Part shown: piece by piece, positions 1 through 8,231 of the stretch
How the letters are laid out: the number at the start of each line of letters is the position of its first letter
Numbering within the stretch: the stretch's first letter is position 1
NCBI RefSeq assembly: GCF_019056395.1
Contig: NZ_CP077639.1
Coordinates: forward strand, 274,501-338,500
Length of the DNA: 64,000 nt
Direction of reading: 5' to 3'
Source: Terribacillus sp. DMT04
Lineage (GTDB): Bacteria; Bacillota; Bacilli; Bacillales; Amphibacillaceae
Position numbers and translations under genes: made by a program
Notes under the pieces: model-generated
What the model was told of the DNA's origin: nothing
The model's input: only the letters and a program-made list of their open reading frames with translations
Databases searched by the model: none

Positions 1-642
1 AGCCTTTTGTTTTGCACGATTTTCGGAAATTTTCTTAGTGGTACTTCTAATCAATAGATTTTTTATCTTGGTCTGGCTCGATTTCAAAACAAGCACAGGA
101 TGAGGGAACAAACTGATAAGTGTTAAGGCATAAGGTGTAATCCTGCTTGAGAAGAATTGTTCCAGCTCCGGAAAACTTAATTGAAGGGCATGGTGCAGAT
201 ACATACGCATACGCTTTATCTCACCCTCTATTTCTTGATAGAAACGCGCAAAATCACGGAGTCGATGATAAAGGTCGGGCTGTTGAACTTTTTCTTCCCT
301 GGAGTGCAGGTGGTGAGCTTGCGCTAATTTATGCGCATCATTTTTGTCTGTTTTCCAGCTTCGGAGAGTAGCCATTTCGAGCTGTTTTTTAGCCGCAAGG
401 GGATTCAACAGACAATAACGTAACTGATTCTTTTGACAGAAGGTTTCCACTGGTTTCGAATAAATGCCGGTGGATTCAAACACAAGAACCGGGTCACCAG
501 GGAGATTCCGGATTTCCTCAAGTAAGGTGTTAAAGCCTGTCTGCGTGTGTCTTAGTTCCCCTTCAGCTAAACAGATTTCACCCTGATAAATGACTTTATA
601 GCTTTTCCCCATTGATACATCTAAAGCAATTACATACTCCAA
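1..642 (-). CDS. IS110-family transposase, N-terminal part (runs off left edge)
   Basis: This open frame of 214 codons continues past the window edge, so only the N-terminal part is visible. The start is a TTG at 642 with a GAGAGGA ribosome binding site at 651-657. The product begins LEYVIALDVSMGK, with the first Asp of the RuvC-like DEDD catalytic domain. FESTG with the Glu follows near residue 55, and KTDKNDAHKLA supplies further Asp residues near residue 100. These are hallmarks of IS110-family DEDD recombinases. No frameshift is seen in the visible part. Whether the C-terminal serine-containing domain is intact cannot be judged. Subgroup (IS110 versus IS1111) is not decided. Confidence 0.85.
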   Translation of the reverse strand, partial: MEYVIALDVSMGKSYKVIYQGEICLAEGELRHTQTGFNTLLEEIRNLPGDPVLVFESTGIYSKPVETFCQKNQLRYCLLNPLAAKKQLEMATLRSWKTDKNDAHKLAQAHHLHSREEKVQQPDLYHRLRDFARFYQEIEGEIKRMRMYLHHALQLSFPELEQFFSSRITPYALTLISLFPHPVLVLKSSQTKIKNLLIRSTTKKISENRAKQKA

Positions 643-654
643 TTTATATCTCCT

Positions 655-890
655 CTCACGTGTTTTGAAAGGTCTTCACTTTTTCATTTCGATTCCAATT
701 TCCTATACACGAGCTCCATTGGCCCCAACATACTTAAATCTGATTCAGAAATGAAAGTGAAGAAGCTCGGTTTTAAATTCGGATTCAAGATCCCAGAGGC
801 TGATCGAGCTTTCTTTCACCTCTCACTATACTCCTAAAAAGAAAAATAGTGGGCAAAGTCATCCGTCGATGACCTTACCCACTAATCTTA
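655..890 (-). other. structured non-coding end of the IS110 element, candidate bridge RNA region
   Basis: The stretch upstream of the transposase start holds no open frame but several inverted repeats. The best is TAGTGGG at 847-853 with CCCACTA at 878-884, enclosing GTCATC (858-863) and GATGAC (868-873), with a symmetric internal loop CAAA/CTTA. A second imperfect pair lies between 673-689 and 749-763. In IS110-group elements the non-coding end next to the recombinase start encodes a guide (bridge) RNA. Assigning that role here is inference from position and folding. The left-hand hairpin could also be a terminator. Confidence 0.35.
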
Positions 891-1020
891 GTATGTTTTG
901 CTATACTTTTTTTCTTGATAAATAGATAATTTACATATTAATCTTGAATGTAAGAGGAAAATACAGCTGTGCTGCTATATTCTATCTGTTAGTAATCTGC
1001 TTAATAAAGGGGAAAGTTTT

Positions 1021-1440
1021 ATGAAAGTACATGGAACAAGATTACGGCGTTCAGAACGAAGGGAACCCAAACCGATTAGCACTCCATTTGATAGAAAATA
1101 TGTAAGGAAAGCTTATTTGATGGGGCTGTTAGGGTGCGTCGCCACTTCGCTAATATTTTATTTTACGGATGATTATGAAATGTTTATTGTGATTATAATC
1201 TCGTATGTATTATTTCCTTTTGCGAAGTTCTTTTATGATGTGCTTTTGGGTTTCAGACTCGCTCGTAGAATAAAGAAAACACAAAATTGGGTGCTGCAAA
1301 GAGAGATAGAACAATTTCAGTTTGCAATGCATGGTTTCTTTATATTTGCCTTGAGTATGTTTTTGGCTCCCCCTGGTATGTTGTTTTTGCTAATTAGATA
1401 TGTAGTAAGGCTGTACAAGGTTAAAAGAAAAAACTATTAG
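1021..1440 (+). CDS. small membrane protein of unknown function
   Basis: A 139-residue protein preceded by a good ribosome binding site (AAAGGGGAAAG) 5-6 bases before the ATG. The first 30 residues are basic. Hydrophobic segments follow at about residues 34-50, 55-80 and 105-130, separated by a basic loop (LARRIKKTQNW), so it is probably an integral membrane protein with three or four crossings. I do not recognise a family. It sits alone between the IS element and the arabinanase gene, without an obvious operon partner. Confidence 0.6.
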   Translation: MKVHGTRLRRSERREPKPISTPFDRKYVRKAYLMGLLGCVATSLIFYFTDDYEMFIVIIISYVLFPFAKFFYDVLLGFRLARRIKKTQNWVLQREIEQFQFAMHGFFIFALSMFLAPPGMLFLLIRYVVRLYKVKRKNY

Positions 1441-1673
1441 ATAGCACGTACATCCATAAGAAAGTAGGTGTTAGCTAGCCTGCCGGAATTGTGGATATAG
1501 CAACAGGACACTTATTAGGGGAGAATATACAGATGAAAAGGATCTGGTGCTTACTTGATAAGTAAAAGCTAATTAAAACTTGTACGTACATATTGCTATA
1601 TTTGTGAAGATGGAGCTCTCCAAATCAATAAACTCATAAATAATTTATTTAATAAATAAGGATTTTATACTTA
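1441..1673. other. gene-free stretch
   Basis: No gene is supported between the small membrane protein and the arabinanase promoter. A 24-codon open tail on the + strand ending at the TGA at 1556-1558 could be the last piece of a lost gene, but it has no start and no family that I recognise. The rest is AT-rich. Confidence 0.4.
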
Positions 1674-1729
1674 TTGACAACTTTCTCTATTCCTCCTAAT
1701 CTTAAATTAGTAATATGTAAGCGTTATCA
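1674..1729 (+). promoter_or_regulatory. promoter with a perfect CcpA cre site for the arabinanase gene
   Basis: TTGACA at 1674-1679 and TAATCT at 1697-1702, 17 bases apart, form a sigma-A promoter. TGTAAGCGTTATCA at 1716-1729 matches the cre consensus TGWAANCGNTNNCA at every defined position. It lies about 7-20 bases downstream of the expected transcription start, a place from which CcpA normally represses. This predicts catabolite repression of the arabinanase. Confidence 0.75.
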
Positions 1730-1747
1730 TTAGTGGGGAGGAAAGAT

Positions 1748-4093
1748 ATGAAAACTAAAAAACGTTTGCTTGTTGTTTCGATGCTGTCTGCAGTTATGCT
1801 CATCCCAGCTTTGCCAGGTGCTGATACTTTTGCGAAAGCAAAAGGTGGACAGGATGTGGTTCCAGTCTTTGAAAACGCTTCTGTACATGATCCATCTGTC
1901 ATTGAAGTAGATGACCAATACTATGTTTTCGGCTCTCATTTAGCTGCAGCAAAAACAAACGATCTTATGAAATGGAAGATGGTTGACTCGGGTGTGCGAG
2001 ATGGCAATAAGCTAATTCCTAATGTGACGGAGGAACTCAGAGAGACACTCGATTGGGCGCAGTCGGATACACTTTGGGCGGCGGATGTGATTCAGTTGGC
2101 GGATGGGAAATTTTATATGTACTACAATGCGTGTAAGGGTGATTCACCGCGGTCTGCAATGGGAGTAGCGGTGGCGGATAATATCGAGGGCCCTTATGAG
2201 GATACGGGTATTATCTTGAAGTCGGGTATGTGGGATGAGCCGAGTGAGGACGGTACGATTTACGATGCGACGAAGCATCCGAATGTAATAGATCCTGATG
2301 TATTTTATGATAAAGACGGTAAGCTGTGGATGGTGTATGGTTCTTATTCTGGCGGTATTTTTATTATGGAAATGGATGAGAAGACCGGCAAGCCACTTCC
2401 AGATCAGGGGTATGGGAAAAAGCTGATGGGCGGCAATCATAGCCGTATTGAAGGACCAGCAATGATGTACAGTCCGGAAACAGATTATTATTATATGTTC
2501 CTGTCTTTCGGCGGATTGGATTCGTTTGGTGGCTATAATATTCGCGTAGTGCGCTCTGAATCTCCAGATGGACCGTTTTATGATGCAGAAGGAAATGACA
2601 TGATTGATGTAAAGGCAGATCCGAACTTGCCGCTGTTTGATGATAAGTCGATTGAGCCCTATGGCGTGAAGCTGCTTGGGAATAATCTGTTTGAGAAAAA
2701 AGTTGGTGATCCGGGTGAGAAGCCAGGTATCGGTTATGTATCGCCGGGTCATAATACAGCTTTCTATGATGAAGATACGGAAAATCATTACTTGATTTTC
2801 CACTCTCGCTTCCCTGACCGTGGGGAAGAGCATGAAGTGCGAGTACATCAAATGCATATGAACAATGACGGCTGGCCTGTTGTGGCTCCATCCCGTAATA
2901 CGAATGAGACGGAAGCAAAAATCAAGCTGAAGGATATGGCTGGGGATTATCAATATGTGAATCATGGTAAAGATATTTCTGCTGATGTGAAAATATCTGA
3001 GCAGATAACGCTAAGACAGAATGGCAAAGTTGAAGGTGCTGTAGAAGGAAAGTGGAAGCGCGGTAAGAATAACGAGATTACGCTAACGATTGATGGTGAG
3101 AAATATAGCGGATTCTTCCTGAAACAATGGGATGAAGCTGCACAGCAATATGATACAACGTTCACCGCTTTATCTGATAAAGGTGTAGCTGTCTGGGGTA
3201 ATCGAATGGAAGACATGAAGGATAAGGAAGTTTTGGCTGCAGTGAAAGAAGACCTGACGATTCCAAACAGCGATAATCTGTATCAAAATGTGGAGCTGGC
3301 AACGGAAGGCACGCACGAGGCTGCCATTACATGGACTTCCTCCAATTCGAATGTAATCGAGACAGACGGCACTATTCATCGACCAAAAGCAGGAAGCGGT
3401 GATGGAAAAGCAACACTAACAGCAGAGATCCAATCAGGTAAAAAGAAAGCGACGAAACCCTTCCAAGTGACGGTAAAGCAGCAAGCAGCCGAGCCTGAGA
3501 TCACGCAGTACAACTTCGGTAATCCCAGTAGCAGAGAAGCAACAGACACTTCAGGAAATACTCTCCACGCTCTGTTAAAAGGTAATGCAGCTCAAACAGC
3601 GGATGGCAAGCTGGCATTGGATGGCAAAGACAGCTATGTAGAATTGTCGCCGCTTGCAGCGGACGCAGAAGATTTCACATTCTCAGCTTTGGTGAATTGG
3701 CAAGGCGGAGCAGCTTGGCAGCGAATCTTTGATATCGGCGCCAGCAACGGCAAGAATATGTTCCTCACCCCATCTGACGGAAGCGGCAAGCTGCGATTTA
3801 CGATTCATGATGGTGTGGACCAGAGTGTTACAGCTGATACAGCACTGCCAGTGAACGAATGGGTGCATCTTGCGGTGACCCTTGAAGGTAATACAGGGAA
3901 ATTGTATGTGAATGGAGAGTTAGCTGGAACGAATGAGAATATCACAGCGAATCCATCCGAGATATTGGGGAATACAAACTATATAGGCAGAAGCCGTTAT
4001 AGTGCAGATCCGTTCTTTGGCGGAGAGATGGATGATGTAGCATTTTATCGAGAGGCGCTAGACAATGCGGAAATTGAATCTCTAGTTAAATAA
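1748..4093 (+). CDS. secreted GH43 endo-1,5-alpha-L-arabinanase with Ig-like and LamG domains
   Basis: A 781-residue secreted enzyme expected to cut the alpha-1,5-arabinan backbone of pectin. The ATG at 1748 follows GGGGAGG with a 6-base gap; a GTG five codons upstream lies inside that site and is rejected. Residues 1-32 form a Sec signal peptide. The five-bladed GH43 domain (about 40-380) shows the catalytic Asp48 (VHDPS), Asp182 (VIDPD) and the general acid Glu235 (RIEGPA). A GH43 C-terminal beta domain (about 385-490) follows as in B. subtilis Abn2. Then come a bacterial Ig-like domain (about 500-585) and a LamG/concanavalin-type domain (about 600-780), which may bind carbohydrate. It stands alone under a cre-controlled promoter and is longer than Abn2 because of the last two domains. 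Confidence 0.88.
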   Translation: MKTKKRLLVVSMLSAVMLIPALPGADTFAKAKGGQDVVPVFENASVHDPSVIEVDDQYYVFGSHLAAAKTNDLMKWKMVDSGVRDGNKLIPNVTEELRETLDWAQSDTLWAADVIQLADGKFYMYYNACKGDSPRSAMGVAVADNIEGPYEDTGIILKSGMWDEPSEDGTIYDATKHPNVIDPDVFYDKDGKLWMVYGSYSGGIFIMEMDEKTGKPLPDQGYGKKLMGGNHSRIEGPAMMYSPETDYYYMFLSFGGLDSFGGYNIRVVRSESPDGPFYDAEGNDMIDVKADPNLPLFDDKSIEPYGVKLLGNNLFEKKVGDPGEKPGIGYVSPGHNTAFYDEDTENHYLIFHSRFPDRGEEHEVRVHQMHMNNDGWPVVAPSRNTNETEAKIKLKDMAGDYQYVNHGKDISADVKISEQITLRQNGKVEGAVEGKWKRGKNNEITLTIDGEKYSGFFLKQWDEAAQQYDTTFTALSDKGVAVWGNRMEDMKDKEVLAAVKEDLTIPNSDNLYQNVELATEGTHEAAITWTSSNSNVIETDGTIHRPKAGSGDGKATLTAEIQSGKKKATKPFQVTVKQQAAEPEITQYNFGNPSSREATDTSGNTLHALLKGNAAQTADGKLALDGKDSYVELSPLAADAEDFTFSALVNWQGGAAWQRIFDIGASNGKNMFLTPSDGSGKLRFTIHDGVDQSVTADTALPVNEWVHLAVTLEGNTGKLYVNGELAGTNENITANPSEILGNTNYIGRSRYSADPFFGGEMDDVAFYREALDNAEIESLVK

Positions 4094-4104
4094 TAAAGTG
4101 AAAA

Positions 4105-4132
4105 AGAACCCGACCGTCTTGTGTCGGGTTCT
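4105..4132. terminator. bidirectional terminator
   Basis: AGAACCCGAC (4105-4114) pairs with GTCGGGTTCT (4123-4132) around an 8-base loop. It lies between the convergent arabinanase and isomerase genes and can serve both. Confidence 0.75.
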
Positions 4133-4143
4133 CTTATGTATCC

Positions 4144-4953
4144 TTAAAAATTACTTTCCCATGTCTTTAACGTTCGGAGGGAGCGCTTATAATAGGAAGT
4201 AACGATGTCTAAGGAATCTTGCTCTTCATGATTAGAATCAGACGCAGTCATTTCCATAACAATTGGTCCCTGGTAACCAATTTCGCAAAGGGTGTTCACT
4301 TGCTCCTGCAAGTTTGCGTGCCCGTTCCCGATAGCTTGTCTGTTAGAATCCGCAATATGGTACACACGCAATTTACCGGCTGTTGCTCTTAGTGCCTGTA
4401 CTGGATTAGGTTCTTCAATATTCATATGATAGGCATCTAGTAAAAGGAAGAGATTCGGACTAGAAACAGTTTCAACTAGTTTCAAAGCTTCCTTTGCTGT
4501 AGTGACTTGGTAGCTTTCATAACGGTTAAGCACTTCCACAACAACCTCAATGTCTAGCTGCTCGGCTTTTTCCATCACTTTTCTTGTGCTATCTACAAAC
4601 AGCATCCAGTCTTGCTCATAATCTTCATTTGCGCTCGTTTTTCCTACTTTTCCATGCAGGCAAATACGTTCAGAACCAAGCGCCTTAGCCCAATCCATCA
4701 TATCCAAAAAGTATTGAACAGCTTCGGAACGCTTTGCCGTATTGTTACTGGAGATATCAGCATCAATTGGTGTGACGGATAATACCTTCAAATTATGATT
4801 CTGCAGTATCTTTCTAAAACGAATCGGATCCTGGGTCATGTCGCCTTGTATTTCTACACCATCGACGCCGATATCTGCTGCGATTTCGCACTTCGCTTCA
4901 AAGGATATGTTGTCTCCGAAAGTCCATAAAGAAAGACCGTACTCTCTGTTCAT
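4144..4953 (-). CDS. sugar phosphate isomerase/epimerase (xylose isomerase-like TIM barrel)
   Basis: A 269-residue protein starting MNREYGLSLWTFGDN. The ATG at 4953 is preceded by GGAGG; an upstream in-frame extension has no binding site. The fold is the AP-endonuclease-2/xylose-isomerase TIM barrel. Metal-ligand and substrate positions are visible in the Glu and His residues of GVEIQGD, ICLHGKVG, VVVEVLNRYES, LLLDAYHMN, YHIADSNR and IVMEMTA. Members of this family interconvert keto-sugars or inosose-type compounds. The substrate is not shown by the sequence. It is convergent with the arabinanase gene, so a link with arabinose catabolism is only suggestive. Confidence 0.75.
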   Translation of the reverse strand: MNREYGLSLWTFGDNISFEAKCEIAADIGVDGVEIQGDMTQDPIRFRKILQNHNLKVLSVTPIDADISSNNTAKRSEAVQYFLDMMDWAKALGSERICLHGKVGKTSANEDYEQDWMLFVDSTRKVMEKAEQLDIEVVVEVLNRYESYQVTTAKEALKLVETVSSPNLFLLLDAYHMNIEEPNPVQALRATAGKLRVYHIADSNRQAIGNGHANLQEQVNTLCEIGYQGPIVMEMTASDSNHEEQDSLDIVTSYYKRSLRTLKTWESNF

Positions 4954-5195
4954 TTTGAATTCCTCCATTTCGTCAGTTCGGAACATGGAAAGCATCTTAA
5001 TTGAGTTTGCTGTAATAGACATACTTAAGTACAAGTCTTTTGAGAAGTGACACTCCTTAATTGAAATTGTAAGCCCTATCATTTTGCGGGTCAATTGTTC
5101 GTTTTGGATTGCTGTATGCATAGAGAGGCAATTAAATGAAGACAGCCATTCATGACCTATTGTTCCTTCTTGGTTAAAGTGGGGATAGAATGATA

Positions 5196-5459
5196 TTAGC
5201 CAAGCTCTCTTTTTGCTAGCTGTTCTAAATCAGTTCTGTAGTTAGCGAGGTTGACGTTATTGTTATACTCGAAAATCTTTGCTCGTACCGATTCATTCAT
5301 TAAAAATATTGGTTTATACTTCTTCATTAATTGACGGAACCAATCTTGTTGTTTTAAGATTTTTAGGTTCTTTCTATATATTTTTCCTTTTTTAGAGGGG
5401 ATTAGATCCCAAATCAGACTAAATACAAATTCTCCTATGATTTCTAACAATAAGTTCAT
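5196..5459 (-). CDS. small hypothetical protein
   Basis: An 87-residue protein. The N-terminal 20 residues are hydrophobic (MNLLLEIIGEFVFSLIWDLI) and could be a membrane anchor; the rest is basic and helical (YRKNLKILKQQDWFRQLMKK). A weak AGGAATG site precedes the ATG. I do not recognise a family, and nothing nearby suggests a role. Confidence 0.45.
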   Translation of the reverse strand: MNLLLEIIGEFVFSLIWDLIPSKKGKIYRKNLKILKQQDWFRQLMKKYKPIFLMNESVRAKIFEYNNNVNLANYRTDLEQLAKRELG

Positions 5460-5541
5460 CGGGGCCCATTCCTTATCTATCTAACTAATCTTATTTAATT
5501 CTAACATATTTGAATATTATTAGGGATTTCGATACATAGGA

Positions 5542-5569
5542 AAGGCAGCTAATATTGGATAGCTGCCTT
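5542..5569. terminator. hairpin, probable terminator
   Basis: AAGGCAGCTA (5542-5551) and TAGCTGCCTT (5560-5569) form a perfect 10-bp stem just downstream (minus strand) of the aldo/keto reductase relic. Confidence 0.55.
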
Positions 5570-5601
5570 GGAAGATTTCTTATCTGGCTCTTAAAGGTTC
5601 C

Positions 5602-5860
5602 TTAGCAGATAGCATCTCTATCCAACAGCTCCTGCCAGAACACACCTGGTATCTCTGCTTTCATTGATTACTGCTAAATCTTCTTTGATAAGGCCAGGGC
5701 GTGTAGAACCTGGGATTACAGCTTTTAAAGTTGGAAGAGCTGTTGAGAATTGCAGAGTTGCTGCTTTCAAGCTGATATCGTGACGCTGTGCAGCTTCTTC
5801 TAATTTGTTTTGCATGCTCTTTAATTTCGGATGGAGCTTCTGCATAGTCAAAAATTATAA
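5602..5860 (-). pseudogene. remnant of an aldo/keto reductase (C-terminal part, frameshifted)
   Basis: The minus strand encodes LQFSTALPTLKAVIPGSTRP, the NADP-binding C-terminal signature of aldo/keto reductases of the D-threo-aldose dehydrogenase type. The upstream piece FDYAEAPSEIKEHA and the downstream piece IPGVFWQELLDRDAIC belong to the same protein but sit in other frames, so at least two frameshifts are present. The N-terminal two thirds are gone and the lipoprotein array begins within about 70 bases. The gene is dead. Confidence 0.75.
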
Positions 5861-5925
5861 TGCTTTAATTGTGTCTCACATCGCTAGGTTCCTTAATGTC
5901 AATATTAACGAAAGGTTTGCTGCAT

Positions 5926-6252
5926 TTATTCGCAACTTTTCTCTATACATTCATCTTTTAGTTCTGGGAACCTTTCATCCAAGCTTAGTGATCCTACTGT
6001 AAAATCTTTGTTCAAACTTATTGAAAACTCAGCGCCTCCATTTACAGTGCCGTCTACTTTCATACCACCCATTGGTGATTCATATGGTTCTTCAAGCTTT
6101 ATGGATTCAATATCTTTAAAGTTGTTTTCTATATAACTTTGGATGGCTTCTTTTGCTTTAACTACAGTTTCATCATCATATTTTTTTGAACAACCACTAC
6201 CCATACAAACTAGAGTTAAGGTAGCCAAAAATACTAAAGCAAACTTCTTCAT
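5926..6252 (-). CDS. small lipoprotein, paralogue 1 of the array (candidate lipase-immunity protein)
   Basis: A 108-residue lipoprotein with signal peptide MKKFALVFLATLTLVCMGSGC, lipidated Cys at residue 21. The mature part has the pattern shared by all paralogues: a helix ending in SYIENNFKDIESI, then SPMGGMKVDGTVNG, a beta region ISLNKDFTV and a C-terminal CX4C motif (DECIEKSCE). It resembles DUF1433-type lipoproteins of Firmicutes. It is the last gene of the minus-strand array that starts next to the lipase at 9660, so a role as membrane-anchored immunity protein against that lipase or related ones is inferred. The signal peptide is closest to that of paralogue 6. Confidence 0.7.
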   Translation of the reverse strand: MKKFALVFLATLTLVCMGSGCSKKYDDETVVKAKEAIQSYIENNFKDIESIKLEEPYESPMGGMKVDGTVNGGAEFSISLNKDFTVGSLSLDERFPELKDECIEKSCE

Positions 6253-6336
6253 TTTATACGCACTCCCTTCTTTGATTTAATAGCATCTTCATCTAGTATC
6301 GTTATTCCCGCGCTCTTTTTTTATCATTCACAAATA

Positions 6337-6362
6337 ACCTCCAACAGCTTATTGTTGGAGGT
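6337..6362. repeat. perfect short hairpin inserted in a duplicated spacer
   Basis: ACCTCCAACA (6337-6346) and TGTTGGAGGT (6353-6362) form a 10-bp perfect stem with a 6-base loop. The equivalent spacer near 8610, otherwise similar, lacks it. It may be a small mobile palindrome or a terminator. Confidence 0.5.
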
Positions 6363-6394
6363 ATAGGCAATATAAAAGTTTATGGTCTTTAATA

Positions 6395-6560
6395 TTTCTT
6401 CTTAGTAATTACATGTTTTCTCATTAAAATTCATCTTTCTCTTCGGGAAAATCATCACTCTGGATGGCGAGGCTAGCTATGGTTAGATTATTATTCGAAG
6501 TGATGGGAAAGCATTTATTAATAGATAGCCCTTTGGAACTACTTCCATAAAGTTACTCCA
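6395..6560 (-). pseudogene. relic of a ninth lipoprotein gene (3' part)
   Basis: The stretch around 6395-6490 is nearly the same as 8640-8730, which covers the 3' end of paralogue 7, including the codons for its DDFPAEKDE region. No open frame is kept. Together with the similarity of the preceding spacer and of the paralogue 1 and 6 signal peptides, this shows that a block of one gene plus the end of its neighbour was duplicated and then decayed. Confidence 0.65.
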
Positions 6561-6582
6561 AATAGAGAAGGAAACGTCCTCT

Positions 6583-6942
6583 CTAATAATCACAACTCTT
6601 CTCTTTACACTCTTCAAATCTGTCAGGAAAACCTTCTCCAAGGCTAATTGAAGCAACTGTAAAGTCTCTATTAAAGCTAACAGTAAAGTCGGCGCTCTCA
6701 TTAACAGTTCCATCTATCTTTAAACTACCCATTTGAGATTTTCGAGGTTCCTGTAACTCTATAGTTTCTACATCTTTAAAATTGTTTTCAATGTAACTTC
6801 TTGCAGTTTCTCTGACTTCAGTGACAGTTTCTTGATCGTAATTATTCTTCACTCCGCAACCTACTAATAGTATAAAGGAAAAAAAGTAACAATAAAAACG
6901 GATATATGTTTTCTCACATAAACACCTCTTTTTAATAATCAC
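6583..6942 (-). CDS. small lipoprotein, paralogue 2 of the array, start region altered
   Basis: The mature part is intact: LLVGCGVKN lipobox, SYIENNFKDVETI, SQMGSLKIDGTVN, and CX4C at the end (EECKEKSCDY). The start is problematic. The place matching the start of paralogue 8 (GAGGTG, then GTG at 6917) is out of frame with the lipobox. One extra T in the T7 run at 6879-6885 would restore it. The alternative start is the GTG at 6942, inside the end of paralogue 3, with an AAGGAAAG site about 7 bases before it. This gives a longer N-terminus with a hydrophobic stretch before the Cys. So the gene is either translationally coupled to paralogue 3 or frameshifted. Confidence 0.6.
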   Translation of the reverse strand: MIIKKRCLCEKTYIRFYCYFFSFILLVGCGVKNNYDQETVTEVRETARSYIENNFKDVETIELQEPRKSQMGSLKIDGTVNESADFTVSFNRDFTVASISLGEGFPDRFEECKEKSCDY

Positions 6943-7258
6943 AAGTTCTTTCCTTACAACCTTCTTTTGATTCTGGGAAACCTTCTTCAGAGCTTATAGC
7001 TGCTATCGAAAAATCTTTATTCAAACTAGCTGAAAATCCAGCACCATTAACAGTTCCATCAACTGTTAAGCTTCCCATAGGAGATTGGTAAGTTTCTTCT
7101 AGTTCTATAGATTCTACTTCTGCATAATTACTCTCAATATAACTCTTCGTGACATCTTCAGCTTTCATAATGGTCTCTTCATCATACTGCTCTGAACATC
7201 CAGCACTAATCAGAATCAACAGGATGAGAAATATAGTAATTAAGATTTTATGCAACAT
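6932..7258 (-). CDS. small lipoprotein, paralogue 3 of the array
   Basis: A 108-residue lipoprotein with signal peptide MLHKILITIFLILLILISAGC and a classical ISAGC lipobox. The mature domain has SYIESNYAEVESI, SPMGSLTVDGTVNG and the C-terminal CX4C motif (EGCKERTCDY). Its 3' end overlaps the longest reading of paralogue 2 by 11 bases. Role as in the other paralogues: a candidate membrane-anchored immunity protein, inferred from position next to the lipase gene. Confidence 0.7.
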   Translation of the reverse strand: MLHKILITIFLILLILISAGCSEQYDEETIMKAEDVTKSYIESNYAEVESIELEETYQSPMGSLTVDGTVNGAGFSASLNKDFSIAAISSEEGFPESKEGCKERTCDY

Positions 7259-7318
7259 TATACCTCGCTTAAATAGTTGTCTGTAGTATTACTCCACCTA
7301 AAAAAGAATATTTTCTTC

Positions 7319-7654
7319 CTAGTAATCACAACTTGTATCTTTACATTCATCTTTCCGCTCTGGAAACCCTTCTTCAGTACTTATACCTTTAAATGAAAGG
7401 TCGTCATTAAGACTAATTGAAAAACCAACTTCATTCACTGATCCATCTACTTTCAGACTTCCCATTTGTCCCCGGTAGGGTTCATTTAAATCAATTGTTT
7501 CAACAGAGTTGTAATTATTTTCTATATAGCTTGTAGCATTCTCTTTTATCTGGCTAGCAGTCTTATTATCAAGGTTATCCTTCACACCACAGCCTCCTAG
7601 AAATAAAGTAGTGGTGATAAAGATACTTATATTTAGTGATTTTAATCTATTCAT
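7319..7654 (-). CDS. small lipoprotein, paralogue 4 of the array
   Basis: A 111-residue lipoprotein. The signal peptide ends LFLGGC. The mature part contains SYIENNYNSVETI, GQMGSLKVDGSVN (Gln where most copies have Pro) and CX4C (DECKDTSCDY). It is separated from paralogue 3 by about 60 bases. All its family features are intact. Confidence 0.7.
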   Translation of the reverse strand: MNRLKSLNISIFITTTLFLGGCGVKDNLDNKTASQIKENATSYIENNYNSVETIDLNEPYRGQMGSLKVDGSVNEVGFSISLNDDLSFKGISTEEGFPERKDECKDTSCDY

Positions 7655-7735
7655 GAGTTCACCTTGCTTATTGGAGAGGTGTTAGATAATTGTATTTTTC
7701 TAAAAAGGCTGCTAACGAACTCCGTATCAGACTAA

Positions 7736-8080
7736 TTAGTATTTGCAGTCCTTTTCTTTGCATTCATCTTTCATTGCTGGGAAACCTTTTTTTGTACCAA
7801 TCATGCTCACTGTAAAATCTTTATTTAAATCTATTGTAAAACCATACTTATTATTTACTGTTCCATCAATTGATAAGCTGCCCATTGGTGATTGATAAGG
7901 TTCATTTAGCTCGACCGATTCAATGCCAATGTAGTTATTCTCTATATAACTTTCAGCTGTTCGCTTTGCTCTTTTAGTTGTTTCCGCATCATAAGTACCG
8001 CTTTCCCCGTTCGCATTACAACCTCCTAATAGTATAATAGAGATAATTAACAATAGTGTTGATAAATATATTTTTTTCAT
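7736..8080 (-). CDS. small lipoprotein, paralogue 5 of the array
   Basis: A 114-residue lipoprotein. The ATG at 8080 follows an AGAGGTG site with a 5-6 base gap; 15 codons of in-frame sequence further upstream have no such site. The signal peptide ends IILLGGC. The mature part has SYIENNYIGIESV, SPMGSLSIDGTVN and CX4C (DECKEKDCKY). The linker after the Cys (NANGESGTYDAET) is longer than in most copies. Confidence 0.7.
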   Translation of the reverse strand: MKKIYLSTLLLIISIILLGGCNANGESGTYDAETTKRAKRTAESYIENNYIGIESVELNEPYQSPMGSLSIDGTVNNKYGFTIDLNKDFTVSMIGTKKGFPAMKDECKEKDCKY

Positions 8081-8231
8081 AATAACACCTCTTAAAAGAA
8101 TCATACCAAGCTGGTTGTGAAGCAAGTAATCTAGCAGCAGTAGCAGTATTTAAATAGTTACAATTTATTGAGTTAGTTTATAAAAAAGAAAAGAAATGCT
8201 AACAACTTCGTTTACATTCTAACTTACATAA

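Noticed and set aside
147-371. A 74-codon + strand frame at the left edge
   Set aside because: It is antisense to the IS110 transposase, whose DEDD motifs show the true reading.
2144-2965. A 273-codon frame opposite the arabinanase
   Set aside because: It lies wholly within the GH43 gene on the other strand, has no binding site and a composition typical of a shadow frame.
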